64,000 bases of DNA from Variovorax ginsengisoli (GTDB lineage Bacteria; Pseudomonadota; Gammaproteobacteria; Burkholderiales; Burkholderiaceae_C): NCBI RefSeq assembly GCF_030811835.1, contig NZ_JAUSRO010000003.1, positions 62,001 through 126,000 of the forward strand, written 5' to 3'. The translations under genes were made by a program, and so were the position numbers. A model generated the notes under the pieces. That model was not told the DNA's origin. It made no database searches and saw nothing but the letters and a program-made list of their open reading frames with translations. Below, piece by piece: positions 1-8,696 of the stretch (positions within the stretch are counted from its first letter, which is position 1; the number at the start of each line of letters is the position of its first letter).

Positions 1-453
1 ACGCACCGACGCACCGTGGCCGAGGCCGATCTGGTGGCCTTCGGCGGTATCTCGGGCGACTATTTCTACATGCACTTCGACGACATCGCGGCCAGGGCGT
101 CGCCGTTCGGCAAGCGCATTGCGCACGGCTACTTCGTGCTGTCGGCTGCGGCGGGGCTCTTCGTCTCGCCGGCGCCGGGCCCGGTGCTGGCCAACTATGG
201 GCTCGACACGCTGCGATTCATCAAGCCGGTCGGCATCGGCGACACGATCCGTGCGCGGTTGACCTGCAAGCGCAAGATCGACCGCAACCGCAGCGATGCC
301 AACGGACAGGGGCAAGGCGTGGTGGCATGGGACGTGACCGTGACCAACCAGGACGATGCGGTGGTGGCAAGCTACGACATCCTGACGCTCGTCGCGAAGA
401 AGCAAGCCGGCACGAGCGACGGCGACCCTGCAATTTCAACAAGTCAAAGGTGA
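1..453 (+). CDS. MaoC-like hotdog dehydratase, 5' truncated
   Basis: The reading frame is open from the first base, so the N-terminus lies outside the window. A GTG at 16 is in frame but probably internal. The protein carries the MaoC signature: [12 protein letters not shown] supplies the Asp and His expected for the hydratase site, followed by FGKRIAHGY. MaoC hotdog proteins hydrate enoyl-CoA thioesters, and many act in aromatic or fatty-acid breakdown. The exact substrate cannot be read here. Its TGA overlaps the ATG of the EthD gene by one base, so the two are cotranslated. Confidence 0.85.
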   Translation, partial: THRRTVAEADLVAFGGISGDYFYMHFDDIAARASPFGKRIAHGYFVLSAAAGLFVSPAPGPVLANYGLDTLRFIKPVGIGDTIRARLTCKRKIDRNRSDANGQGQGVVAWDVTVTNQDDAVVASYDILTLVAKKQAGTSDGDPAISTSQR

Positions 454-773
454 TGGCAGTGATCAAGGTGAGCGTGCTCTACCCGCATGCAGACGGGTAC
501 CACTTCGACATGGACTACTACGTGAACCGCCACATCGCGATGATTCGCGAACGGCTGGGAAGCGCCTTGCAGAAGGTCGAGATCGACGAAGGCGTGTCCG
601 GCCCGGTGCCGGGCAGTACACCGGCCTTCGTGGCGGCGGTGCACATGTACTTTGCATCGGCCGAGGCGTTCTATGCCGCTTTCACGCCGCATGCACGCGA
701 CATCACCAAGGACGTCGCCAACTACACCGGCATCCGTCCGGTCACGCAGATATCGACGGTGCTCGGCAACTGA
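453..773 (+). CDS. EthD-family protein
   Basis: A 106-residue protein starting at the ATG that overlaps the MaoC stop codon (TGATG). It has the EthD-type ferredoxin-like fold pattern: an N-terminal strand IKVSVLYP, then DMDYYVNRH, and a C-terminal PVTQISTVLG. EthD proteins are small dimeric alpha-beta barrel proteins often found in aromatic or ether catabolic operons, with mostly unknown roles. It runs convergent to the Rieske ferredoxin gene, 10 bases away, with no visible terminator between them. Confidence 0.8.
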   Translation: MAVIKVSVLYPHADGYHFDMDYYVNRHIAMIRERLGSALQKVEIDEGVSGPVPGSTPAFVAAVHMYFASAEAFYAAFTPHARDITKDVANYTGIRPVTQISTVLGN

Positions 774-783
774 AGGCGGGCGC

Positions 784-1104
784 TCAGTCGCCCAACTGCA
801 GGAACACGCGGCCGCCCTCGATGCGCACCGGATAGCTGCGCAGGTCGGCGGTGATCGGCGCGCAGGTGCCGCGTCCGTCGCGGACGTCGAACTTGCCCTG
901 GTGCAGCGGGCATTCGATCTCGTAGCCGTCCAGGAAGCCGTCGCACAGCCTTGCGTGGCCGTGGGTACAGGTATTGTCTGTGGCGAAGATGCTGCCGTCG
1001 ACCTTGTAGAGCGCCAGGTCGCGCCCTTCCACCTGAAAACCGGCGACGTCCTCCGCGGGCACCTCGTCTTCACCGGCCACGTCGGTCCATGGGGTATCGC
1101 TCAT
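784..1104 (-). CDS. nagAb: Rieske [2Fe-2S] ferredoxin of a ring hydroxylase
   Basis: A 106-residue Rieske ferredoxin. The cluster ligands are C46-x-H48 and C65-x2-H68 (CTH and CPLH). It should carry electrons from the reductase encoded at 2921-3886 to the terminal oxygenase encoded at 1115-2895. It is the last gene of the reverse-strand operon, 10 bases after the beta-subunit gene. The gene set reductase, alpha, beta, ferredoxin matches nagAaGHAb (salicylate 5-hydroxylase); the symbol is assigned on that resemblance, and the substrate is inferred. Confidence 0.88.
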   Translation of the reverse strand: MSDTPWTDVAGEDEVPAEDVAGFQVEGRDLALYKVDGSIFATDNTCTHGHARLCDGFLDGYEIECPLHQGKFDVRDGRGTCAPITADLRSYPVRIEGGRVFLQLGD

Positions 1105-1114
1105 GTGGGGTGCC

Positions 1115-1639
1115 TCAGATCGGATAGATGATGGAGTTGGGGATCATTTCGCTGTCGTACACGCACAAGCGCGATGCGAACTTGAGGCCCTGCGGCGTGC
1201 GCACGATTACGTCGATGTAGCGGCCGACGTTGAACACGGTCGATGCCTGCGAGAGCTTGGTGCGGAACACGGCGTAGTTCGCTTCGGCTTCGAAGCGGTC
1301 GCTGCCCGCAGCCCGCAGCAGCGGGGCGCCGACCACGTGGCGCTGGTAGTACGGGTCGTGGAACAGCGTTTCCCGGATGCCGTACACGCGGTCTTTCAGC
1401 ATGCCCTTGCTTTCGAAGAACAGGGTGGCGAGCGGGAAGCCGCGCTCATGGTTTTCGCGCGGGATCAGCTTGTAGATGCAGTCCTCGGTGAAGAACTCGG
1501 GCCACAGGTCCCAGTCGCCGGAGTCGACGGCCTGGGCATAGTCGGCATAGAGCCGAGCGATCGCAACGTAGTCCTCGAAGCCGATCTGCGGCGCAGCGCC
1601 GGGCAAAGCGGGAGTGTGAGTGGGCGTCATGTCGTTCAT
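1115..1639 (-). CDS. nagH: Ring-hydroxylating oxygenase small (beta) subunit, NagH-like
   Basis: A 174-residue protein of the NTF2-like beta-subunit family. The N-terminal [21 protein letters not shown] helix region and the C-terminal [18 protein letters not shown] are typical of this family. It has no cofactor motifs; beta subunits are structural partners in the oxygenase hexamer. Its ATG overlaps the stop of the alpha-subunit gene (1636-1639), so the subunits are probably translationally coupled. The neighbouring NahR/NagR-type regulator supports a salicylate-hydroxylase assignment. Confidence 0.88.
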   Translation of the reverse strand: MNDMTPTHTPALPGAAPQIGFEDYVAIARLYADYAQAVDSGDWDLWPEFFTEDCIYKLIPRENHERGFPLATLFFESKGMLKDRVYGIRETLFHDPYYQRHVVGAPLLRAAGSDRFEAEANYAVFRTKLSQASTVFNVGRYIDVIVRTPQGLKFASRLCVYDSEMIPNSIIYPI

Positions 1640-2895
1640 GCCTCCATCACTTCACGCCAGTACTGGTACATGCCACGTATCAGCGTCTCGGTCACCATGT
1701 GGTCGGTGTTGCCGACCTCGCGCCCGCCTAGCTCGGCGAGCGTGCGGTGAAAGGGCTTCTGCTCGAAGCCTTGCTGCGAGAACTCGATGACCTCTCCGTC
1801 GTCGGCCGAGACGAAGCCGGCAGGGCCGAACAGGTTGGCCTGGCGCAGGCGGCGCTGGGTCATCTCGGGTGTGTCGTCCTCGAAACCGAAATGCGTCCAG
1901 ACGAAGTCGAAGTGCCCGTGGCCGTCGGGCTGGATATGGCGCGTGGAGACGCTGTTGACCTGCTGCTGCAGCACGACGCTCGGAAACAGCGTCATCATGA
2001 CCGCGGTCGGTCCATCCCACCAGGGCTCGGGCACGATGTCGAGAAAGCGCGGGTCGTGCAGTTCCATGCTTTCCTTGAAGCTGGACACCTGGGTCACCTG
2101 TTCGGCCTTGCCCGACTGGCCCCGCGTGGAGATCATTGCCGCGTGGCGATGCCTGGCGTCCATCTTCAGCTCGCTCTTGTTGTCCGCACGCCAGAGGCCG
2201 AAGGTGACGAACCACGTATGCAGCAGGCCGGGGTGGTAGGGGTCCTTGATGTTCTCCTGCATCAGCTTCCAGTTGCCAGGAATGCGCTGGCGGTTGTAGC
2301 CGAGGATGGTGAGCTTGCGGCCGTTGAAGAGACGGTCGAAGTAGCCGAGGATTTCCGGACCCATGAAGTCTTCGAGCGACTCGACGTCGTGGTCGAAGCT
2401 GGCGAACACCACGCCGCCGCGCGTGGCGACCTTGAGCTTGTTGAGCCCATGGTCGGCGGTCTTGAAGTCTGCGGGCATGCCGCCGTTGACCTTGCCGTCC
2501 TGCTTGACGCCTCGGCGGAAGGGAACGCCCTGCAGGTCGCCTTGCAGCGTGTAGCTCCACTGGTGGTAGGGGCAGACGAATTCCTTGCGATTGCCGTGGC
2601 GTTCGCGGCAGAACTGCATGCCGCGGTGGGCGCAGACGTTCTCGACCACGCCGATGTCGCCCTCGGCGTCGCGCACCATCAGGACCGATCGCTCGCCGAT
2701 GACGGTGCGCTTGTAGTCGCCTGCGTTCGGTATCTCGGCTTCGAGTCCAACGTAGTTCCAGTGCCGGTTGTAGAAGAACCGCTCGAGTTCCTTCCTGTGC
2801 TGCGCGGCATCGGTGTAGGCCATGAAGGGAATGCGGCTGGTGCCTTCGGATTCCCAGTGGATCTTCACGGGAAAGGTGGCGAGGGAGGCGGGCAT
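1636..2895 (-). CDS. nagG: Ring-hydroxylating oxygenase large (alpha) subunit, NagG-like
   Basis: A 419-residue terminal oxygenase. The Rieske motif is C88-x-H90 and C108-x2-H111 (CAHRG, CPYHQW). The mononuclear iron site is visible as D218-x2-H221-x4-H226 in [11 protein letters not shown] chose the start at 2895 because an AAAGGAGA ribosome site lies just upstream; an in-frame ATG at 2946 lacks one. Length fits NagG (about 420 residues). The predicted reaction is NADH- and O2-dependent hydroxylation of salicylate to gentisate, inferred from operon layout and the regulator. Anthranilate or a related benzoate remains possible. No gentisate dioxygenase gene lies in the window. Confidence 0.88.
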   Translation of the reverse strand: MPASLATFPVKIHWESEGTSRIPFMAYTDAAQHRKELERFFYNRHWNYVGLEAEIPNAGDYKRTVIGERSVLMVRDAEGDIGVVENVCAHRGMQFCRERHGNRKEFVCPYHQWSYTLQGDLQGVPFRRGVKQDGKVNGGMPADFKTADHGLNKLKVATRGGVVFASFDHDVESLEDFMGPEILGYFDRLFNGRKLTILGYNRQRIPGNWKLMQENIKDPYHPGLLHTWFVTFGLWRADNKSELKMDARHRHAAMISTRGQSGKAEQVTQVSSFKESMELHDPRFLDIVPEPWWDGPTAVMMTLFPSVVLQQQVNSVSTRHIQPDGHGHFDFVWTHFGFEDDTPEMTQRRLRQANLFGPAGFVSADDGEVIEFSQQGFEQKPFHRTLAELGGREVGNTDHMVTETLIRGMYQYWREVMEA

Positions 2896-2920
2896 GGGGA
2901 AGTCTCCTTTGTGGGTGTTC

Positions 2921-3886
2921 TCAGGGGCCGGTCGCATAGAACGCATCGGCGTAGATCTGTGGCGGCTTCACGCCCAGCTGCCGCACGAGCAGCGTCGTGG
3001 CCTCGACCATGGGCGGCGCACCGCACAGATAGGCACGAAAACCTTCGAGGCTGTGCCAGTCCTGTGCAATCGCCTGGGTGACCAGGCCGCTGCGGCAGTC
3101 GGCGGCGTGGCCGGCGGCAAGGACCACGTGCACATGCAGGTCCGGGTGCTGCCGCTGCAGGTCGTGCAGCCAGGCGCGTCCATAAACGTCGCGCTCTGAA
3201 CGCACACCCAGGTAGAGGTGGATCGGGTTGCGCATGCCCGTGGCGATGGCGCCGCGCACGATCGACAGAATCGGGGCCAGGCCCGTGCCGCCGGCCACGC
3301 AGAGCATCGGGCCTTCGTGCTTGCGCCGCAGATAGGCCGAGCCGAGCGGGCCGCTCACGCGGACGGCGTCGCCCACCTTCAGGGTGTCGGCGATGTAGCC
3401 CGTGACCTGGCCATCGGCCACCCGTCGCACGTGGAACTCCAGCGTGTCATCCTGCGGCAGCCCGGCCATGGAGTAGGGCCGGATGTGTGCCGGCGTGAAC
3501 TGCAGCTGGGCGTACTGGCCAGGCGAGAAGTCCAGCGGCTTGGCCGGCTTCAGGCTTAGGCGCTTGATGTCGTGGTTCTGGTCCTCGATGGCCACCACGG
3601 TCGCCTTGATGATCCGCGCGGTGTGCACCACCACCTCGTCGGGTTCGGGAATCTCGACGATGCAGGGCGCGGTGACAAAGGTCTGGCAGGCGAGGACGTA
3701 GCCCTCGTCGTCCGCGAGGGCGGGCCGGTGCGCAGGGCTTTCGATGAGCCGGCAGCGGCAGGTGCCACAGCGCCCAGCCAGGCAGCTGTACGACACGGGC
3801 ACGTCGTTGGCGCGCAGGGCTTCGAGCAGATTGACGCCTGGTTCAACGCTCATGGTGCGCTGCAGGGGATGCACGACGATGTCCAT
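2921..3886 (-). CDS. nagAa: Ferredoxin reductase of the ring hydroxylase, NagAa-like
   Basis: A 321-residue reductase. Domains in order: a plant-type 2Fe-2S domain with C35-x4-C40-x2-C43 and C67, an FAD domain with RPYSMAG, and an NAD domain with GGTGLAPILS. It passes electrons from NADH to the Rieske ferredoxin. The ATG at 3886 gives the length usual for NagAa (about 328); an ORF extension to 3961 would run into the promoter region. It is the first gene of the reverse-strand operon, facing the LysR regulator. Confidence 0.88.
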   Translation of the reverse strand: MDIVVHPLQRTMSVEPGVNLLEALRANDVPVSYSCLAGRCGTCRCRLIESPAHRPALADDEGYVLACQTFVTAPCIVEIPEPDEVVVHTARIIKATVVAIEDQNHDIKRLSLKPAKPLDFSPGQYAQLQFTPAHIRPYSMAGLPQDDTLEFHVRRVADGQVTGYIADTLKVGDAVRVSGPLGSAYLRRKHEGPMLCVAGGTGLAPILSIVRGAIATGMRNPIHLYLGVRSERDVYGRAWLHDLQRQHPDLHVHVVLAAGHAADCRSGLVTQAIAQDWHSLEGFRAYLCGAPPMVEATTLLVRQLGVKPPQIYADAFYATGP

Positions 3887-4008
3887 TTTGTTCTGCTTGT
3901 CTCGTTGTCTTTCGTGGGCCGGGCCGGTGACCGTCAAGGGTCCTGCGGCTGATTCCGGCATGCATCGTCGGTGCCGGGAGATAATCAGTCAATGCAATGA
4001 GATCAATG

Positions 4009-4042
4009 CGCTTAATCACTGAAATCAATAGTGAAATAAGCG
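4009..4042. promoter_or_regulatory. Nested inverted repeat, candidate LysR operator
   Basis: Two nested dyads share one centre region between the divergent nag-type operon and its LysR gene. The outer arms are CGCTTA (4009-4014) and TAAGCG (4037-4042). The inner arms are TCACT (4016-4020) and AGTGA (4030-4034). The position is right for binding by the NahR/NagR-like protein. That it is the operator is inference. Confidence 0.5.
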
Positions 4043-4057
4043 TGCAATGGAGGATGG

Positions 4058-4966
4058 ATGGAACTCGAGGACATCGACCTGAACCTGCTGGTGGTCTTCA
4101 ACCAGCTGTTGAAGGAGCGCAAGGTTTCCAAGGTCGCCGAGAACCTCGGGCTGGGCCAGCCTGCGGTGAGCAACGCGTTGGCCCGCTTGCGAAAGCTCTT
4201 TGGCGACGAACTCTTCCTGCGCACGTCCAGCGGCATGCAGCCCACGCCGTTTGCGGACCAGCTTGCCGAGTCGATCGGCTATGCGCTGGGAATGATCCAT
4301 GGTGCCGTCAACGCGCGCAGTTCGTTCGATCCGGCAACCAGCAAGCGCAGCTTCACCATCGGCATGACCGACATCGGCGAGATCTACTTCCTGCCGCAGT
4401 TGATGCAGCGTATCCAGGTGGTCGCGCCCGCGGTGTCGATCAGCACGGTGCGCAATACCGCCGTCAACCTCAGGGATGCGATGGAGGCGGGGCAGGTGGA
4501 TCTTGCCATCGGGTTGTTGCCGCAGTTGAAGGCGGGCTTCTTTCAAAGGCGCTTGTTCGCCCAGCGCTATGTCTGCCTTTTCAGAGCCGGGCACGCGCTC
4601 GACAAGAAGCGGATCACGCAGGCCGACTTCTATGCGGCCGAGCATGTGGCCGTGGTGTCAGCCGGTACCGGCCACGGGCAGGTCGACGAGATCCTCGACA
4701 ACGCCTCACCGCAGCGCCGCGTCAAGCTCAAGGTGCCGCATTTCGTGGCGATCGGGCACATTCTCCAGCGCACGGAACTGATCGCCACGGTGCCCGAACG
4801 GCTGGCCGAGCGCATGGCCCAGCCCTTTGGCTTGCGTCACGTGCTGCATCCGGTGAAATTGCCGCAGATCGCGATCAACCTCTTCTGGCATGCCAAGTAC
4901 CAGAAGGACCCGGCCAGCCAGTGGTTGCGTGGCCTGATCGTCGAACTCCATGCCGATGCGCTGTGA
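4058..4966 (+). CDS. nagR: NahR/NagR-type LysR transcriptional activator
   Basis: A 302-residue LysR-family regulator. The N-terminal winged helix (DLNLLVVFNQLL, then LGLGQPAVSNALARLR) and the effector domain (TMTDIGEIYFLPQL-type segment, VPHFVAIGHILQRT, INLFWHAKY) closely follow NahR/NagR as I remember them. Those proteins activate naphthalene and salicylate genes when salicylate binds. A GGAGG ribosome site lies at 4049-4053, four bases before the ATG. It is divergent from the nagAa-type gene across a shared promoter region with a nested palindrome. Confidence 0.88.
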   Translation: MELEDIDLNLLVVFNQLLKERKVSKVAENLGLGQPAVSNALARLRKLFGDELFLRTSSGMQPTPFADQLAESIGYALGMIHGAVNARSSFDPATSKRSFTIGMTDIGEIYFLPQLMQRIQVVAPAVSISTVRNTAVNLRDAMEAGQVDLAIGLLPQLKAGFFQRRLFAQRYVCLFRAGHALDKKRITQADFYAAEHVAVVSAGTGHGQVDEILDNASPQRRVKLKVPHFVAIGHILQRTELIATVPERLAERMAQPFGLRHVLHPVKLPQIAINLFWHAKYQKDPASQWLRGLIVELHADAL

Positions 4967-5007
4967 CGAGCCATGCGGCCAACGCACACCTGCAGTGCGC
5001 AGATGCG

Positions 5008-5391
5008 TCAGCCCGGGTCCCGGGCGGAACTGGCGTGCCGGCCCGACGCACGCCATTCAGGCCTGCAGAGAACGGCGATTCGCGCGATGACTTCCCCTGC
5101 GGCCAGTCCGATGCCATCGGCCACCAGGTCAGCGAAATCCGCGTACCGGTCTGGCGTGAACGACTGCAGCACTTCGATCAGGCCGCCGAATGCCAGCAGT
5201 GCAATCAGTGCCCTTGCCGTGCGTCCAGGCCAGGCCCAGTGCGACAACAGCGCGAGCACCGCAAACGCCAGCATATGGTTGCTCTTGTCCCAGCCCGTGG
5301 TGGGGATGCTGGAGGAGGGGGGCATCAGCGACAGCACCAGCACCATGGCCATGCACAGGGCCAGCGCACAACGCCATGTGGTCAGGCGCAT
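5008..5391 (-). CDS. VanZ-like membrane protein
   Basis: A small membrane protein, 127 residues from the ATG at 5391 or 146 from an ATG at 5448. It contains the VanZ-like pattern GWDKSNHMLAFAVLALLSHW, a Gly-rich segment with IEVLQSFTPDRYADFADLVADGIG, and three to four hydrophobic segments. VanZ-like proteins are integral membrane proteins of poorly defined function, named after a teicoplanin-resistance gene. It is convergent with the LysR gene and seems unrelated to the catabolic genes. The start is uncertain. Confidence 0.75.
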   Translation of the reverse strand: MRLTTWRCALALCMAMVLVLSLMPPSSSIPTTGWDKSNHMLAFAVLALLSHWAWPGRTARALIALLAFGGLIEVLQSFTPDRYADFADLVADGIGLAAGEVIARIAVLCRPEWRASGRHASSARDPG

Positions 5392-5515
5392 GGCACGGGC
5401 TTCGGGTTCGTGGCTGAGGGATTCACGCAGCGGGGTCCTGTTGGGCAAAACGATAGCTTAGCGCTGCGCAATGATCGCAACATGGATCGGCGTAGGAACC
5501 CTTGGCGATACTGAT

Positions 5516-5530
5516 TGGAAATGTTTTCCA
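5516..5530. promoter_or_regulatory. IclR-type 15-bp palindrome upstream of iclR-family gene
   Basis: TGGAAATGTTTTCCA is a perfect 6-bp-arm palindrome around TGT, 110 bases before the IclR-family start codon. It matches the operator consensus known for E. coli IclR, TGGAAATNATTTCCA, at all specified positions but one. Autoregulation by the adjacent gene is the natural inference. Similar boxes occur at 9926-9958. Confidence 0.65.
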
Positions 5531-5640
5531 TCAGAGGGGCGATGGGCCTGGGCATTTGCTACAGTCGCGAGGCGTGCGGGCCGCCTGGCTTGTCGCTGTC
5601 ATGCACGGTGTAATCTGAGACATCCACAGAAAGAATTCCG

Positions 5641-6423
5641 ATGAGTGCCCTCGAGCGAAGTTTGAAGGTCCTGGAGCACCTCGCTGCCCATCCCCATGGC
5701 AAGGCCCTGTCGGCGCTGGCCGCCGATCTGCAGCTGCCTTTGAGCGCCGCCCACCGGCTGCTGTCCGAACTCATCCGCTGCGGCTACGTGCGGCAGGACC
5801 AGAGCCACGGCGACTACGTGCTGACCATCAAGCTCGTGTCGCTCGGCCTGGGTTTTCTCAGTGCGAGTGGCATCGTCGATGTTGCGCAACCACTGCTTGA
5901 CCGGCTGGCCGTGGAGTCGGGCGAACTGGTGCGCCTGGGCGTGGTCGACGGCGACGAGCTCATCTTCGTGGCCAAGGCGCAGGGCGCAACACGCGGCCTG
6001 CGCTACGACCCCGACATGGGTCTCTCGGTCAACCTGTCCTGCAGCTCGGCGGGTCATGCGTGGCTGTCCACCATGAGCGACGAGCGCGCGCTCGAACTGG
6101 TCGCACGCCAGGGGTTCGGCAAGCCGGAGGACTTCGGGCCGCGTGCCGTCACTTCGGTCAAGGCGCTGCTCAGTCACCTGAAAGCGGCGCGCCAGCGCGG
6201 CTTCAGCATGATCATCGAGGTTTTTGCACCAGCCATGACGGCCATGGCCGCGCCCATTCGCGACAGCACGGGCACGGTGATCGGTGTCGTCACCATAGCC
6301 GGCCCCTTGGTGCGGCTGACCGAGCAGCGCATGCTCGCATTGGCGCCTGCGCTGCTGGAAACCACCCAGCAGCTCGCAGGCGCGAGCGGCGCGTCTGCGT
6401 TGCTCAGAAAGCGCGCCGCCTGA
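5641..6423 (+). CDS. IclR-family transcriptional regulator
   Basis: A 260-residue regulator. The N-terminal winged helix has ALERSLKVLEHLAAHPHGKA and LPLSAAHRLLSELIRCGYV. The C-terminal IclR effector domain includes LSCSSAGHAWLS and a late IGVVTIAGP segment. The family binds small organic acids or aromatics and often represses itself and a neighbouring operon. An IclR-type box lies upstream, and two more lie before the ThuA/PQQ-dehydrogenase operon, which points to that operon as its target. It is convergent with that operon, ending 25 bases from it. Confidence 0.88.
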   Translation: MSALERSLKVLEHLAAHPHGKALSALAADLQLPLSAAHRLLSELIRCGYVRQDQSHGDYVLTIKLVSLGLGFLSASGIVDVAQPLLDRLAVESGELVRLGVVDGDELIFVAKAQGATRGLRYDPDMGLSVNLSCSSAGHAWLSTMSDERALELVARQGFGKPEDFGPRAVTSVKALLSHLKAARQRGFSMIIEVFAPAMTAMAAPIRDSTGTVIGVVTIAGPLVRLTEQRMLALAPALLETTQQLAGASGASALLRKRAA

Positions 6424-6448
6424 ACGACGCGATGGCCGGTCGTGGGAC

Positions 6449-8662
6449 TCAGTAGACGACGATCTTGCCGGTCGGCCGCGGGCTGTGACAGTCGTTGTAG
6501 AAATACTCGCCCGGCGTATCGAAGATGTGCTGCGCCGAAGCGCCCGGCGCCAATCGGAAGTTGAACCGGCCTTCGAAGAACTGAGTCGCGCAGTGGGTGT
6601 TGGCGTTGTCTGCCGGATTGGTGAAGGTCACGGCGGTGTTCACCGGCACCCGCATCCAGGTCGGCGTCATGGCATTCACCGCCGTCGATTCGGCCGTGCC
6701 AGGCGCATTGGCGGCCGTCTGCACGCGGGCGAGGTAGACGGTATAGGGCGTGGGCAGTGCTGCGCCTTCGACCGCGTTGCCCGACACCGGACGACGCACG
6801 ACCGGCGCCGTTGGCGTTGCCGCGGGTGGCACGGTCCCGCCCACCTTGAAGGCCCACAGGTGGTCGCCGCGCGCTGCCGAATCGCCGTAGGGAATGCCGG
6901 TGCCGCCGGCGTACACCGCGATGTACTGCTCACCGTCGATCTCGTAGCTGACCGGGCTGGCGCTGATGGCCGCTCCCGTCTGGAAGCGCCACAGTTCGTC
7001 GCCGGTGTCGCCGTCCATCGCCAGCAGATTGCCATCGGGCTGACCGATGAAAAGCACGCGCGAGGCGGTGGTCAGGATGCCATTGCCGTGCGCGAGCGAG
7101 TAGGGCATGTACTTCTTCCACTTGACCAGGTTGGTGCTCGGGTCGACGGCCACGATGCCGCCGGTCATGTACTCGCCCGGCGGACGCAGGCCGTTGGAGG
7201 CTTCGGTCAGTGAATGGGCCGCCGCCACATAGCCTGTGCCCGTGTAGACCAGCCCTGTGGCCGGGCTGAACGATTGGTGGTTCCAGTTCGCACCCCCGCC
7301 ATGGCCCGGCGCCGACAGTGTCGGCACGTCCCAGTGCGGATCGTAGAGGCAGCCGAGTGCATAGTTGGGCACCGCCCGGTTCGGGTCTCCCGGCACGGCG
7401 GTGCCCAGCGGCTGGTCGACCACGCAGGTTTCGGTCCACGCGCCTTGGCGCGGGATGGGCTGTGTCGGCCATGTGGCCTGTCGAACGTCCTGTTTGACCG
7501 CCACCTCGTCGATGCCCAGTGGAGCGCTGCCGTCCTTGCGGTCCAGGATGTAGTACATGCCTGTCTTGCTGCCGTAGATCACGACCTTGCGGTCCCGTCC
7601 CTCGATCTTCACGTCGGCCAGTACCGGCGCCATGACGTTGTCCATGTCCCAGATGTCGTGGTGCACCGATTGGAAGTGCCATTTGTACTCACCGGTCTTG
7701 AGGTCCAGTGCGACGATCGAATTGGCGAAGAGGTTCTGGCCCGGCCGGGTCGACCCGTTCTGGGACGAGCCGCCCCGGGTGTTGCCGAAGGTCCAGTACA
7801 CGAGGTTGAGTTCGGGGTCGATCGCCGGGTGGATCCAGGGTGTGGCACCGGTGCGGTCCGACTCCGGCGCGCCACCCCAGGTCTCGTAGCCGCGCTCGCC
7901 CGCCCGTGGCACACCCCAGAAGGCCGTCAGCACGCTGCCGTTCATCGCGTCGGCCGAGAAGGCGGCGCCGCGGTTGCCGTCGTTGGTGCCGATGTAAAGC
8001 CGTTTGTCGTGGTAGACCAGCGCCACTTTCTGGACGGCGCCGACAAAGCCCGTCTCGGTGCTGCCCGGGTACTGCTTGGTCCAGGCCACCTCACCGGTGT
8101 CCTTGTTCAGTGCGATCAGGCGATTGCCGCCGGCGAGCGTGTAGACCAGGCCGAGTTCCTTGGCCACGGCCACGCCCCGGCGCGTGACCACGCCGTGCGG
8201 CGTGGTCCATTTCCATTTGGTCGCGCCCGTCTTGCCGTCCACTGCAATCACATTGCCCAGCGCGGACTCGATGTAGATCACGCCGTCGACCACGACCGTG
8301 GTGCTCTGGTTGGTGCCCGTGGTCAATCCGCCTTCGATCCTGTTGACCCAGGCGCCACCGAGCTGGCCGACCTGTGCCTTGCCGATCTTCTGGAGCATCG
8401 AATAATTCTGGTTGCCCAGGTTGCCACCCACTTTCGGGAAGTCCTGATCGCCCGGCGTGCAGCAGTCCTTCAGCGCTGCGGCAACGGCTGGGGTCGTCGA
8501 TGGCGGGCTGGTGCTGGCCCCGCCTTCGCTGCCCGTGCCGGGGACCGGATTCGAGCCGGCGCTCGGGCTCGGACTGTCGTCGCCGCCGCATCCATGCAGC
8601 AGCAGGGGTGACGCGATAACGCCGCATGACAGCAGCAACGCTGCCAGGGATTTGAGTTTCAT
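6449..8662 (-). CDS. PQQ-dependent dehydrogenase lipoprotein with C-terminal cupredoxin domain
   Basis: A 737-residue protein. A signal peptide ends in lipobox LLHGC (Cys about 25), followed by a low-complexity Ser/Pro/Gly linker. The middle is a PQQ beta-propeller dehydrogenase with repeats such as GNVIAVDGKTGATKWKW, NSIVALDLKTGEYKWHF and GNLLAMDGDTGDELWRF. The last 100 residues look like a cupredoxin, with NTHCATQFFEGRFNFRL and GEYFYNDCHSP giving possible copper ligands. It should oxidize an alcohol, polyol or sugar in the periplasm and might pass electrons to the copper domain. The substrate is unknown, and no pqq biosynthesis genes are in the window. A GGAGA ribosome site precedes the ATG; it lies 34 bases after the ThuA-like gene. 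Confidence 0.82.
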   Translation of the reverse strand: MKLKSLAALLLSCGVIASPLLLHGCGGDDSPSPSAGSNPVPGTGSEGGASTSPPSTTPAVAAALKDCCTPGDQDFPKVGGNLGNQNYSMLQKIGKAQVGQLGGAWVNRIEGGLTTGTNQSTTVVVDGVIYIESALGNVIAVDGKTGATKWKWTTPHGVVTRRGVAVAKELGLVYTLAGGNRLIALNKDTGEVAWTKQYPGSTETGFVGAVQKVALVYHDKRLYIGTNDGNRGAAFSADAMNGSVLTAFWGVPRAGERGYETWGGAPESDRTGATPWIHPAIDPELNLVYWTFGNTRGGSSQNGSTRPGQNLFANSIVALDLKTGEYKWHFQSVHHDIWDMDNVMAPVLADVKIEGRDRKVVIYGSKTGMYYILDRKDGSAPLGIDEVAVKQDVRQATWPTQPIPRQGAWTETCVVDQPLGTAVPGDPNRAVPNYALGCLYDPHWDVPTLSAPGHGGGANWNHQSFSPATGLVYTGTGYVAAAHSLTEASNGLRPPGEYMTGGIVAVDPSTNLVKWKKYMPYSLAHGNGILTTASRVLFIGQPDGNLLAMDGDTGDELWRFQTGAAISASPVSYEIDGEQYIAVYAGGTGIPYGDSAARGDHLWAFKVGGTVPPAATPTAPVVRRPVSGNAVEGAALPTPYTVYLARVQTAANAPGTAESTAVNAMTPTWMRVPVNTAVTFTNPADNANTHCATQFFEGRFNFRLAPGASAQHIFDTPGEYFYNDCHSPRPTGKIVVY

Positions 8663-8696
8663 GGTGGTCTCCGTGATCGGTGTTCGGCAAGGCCGA

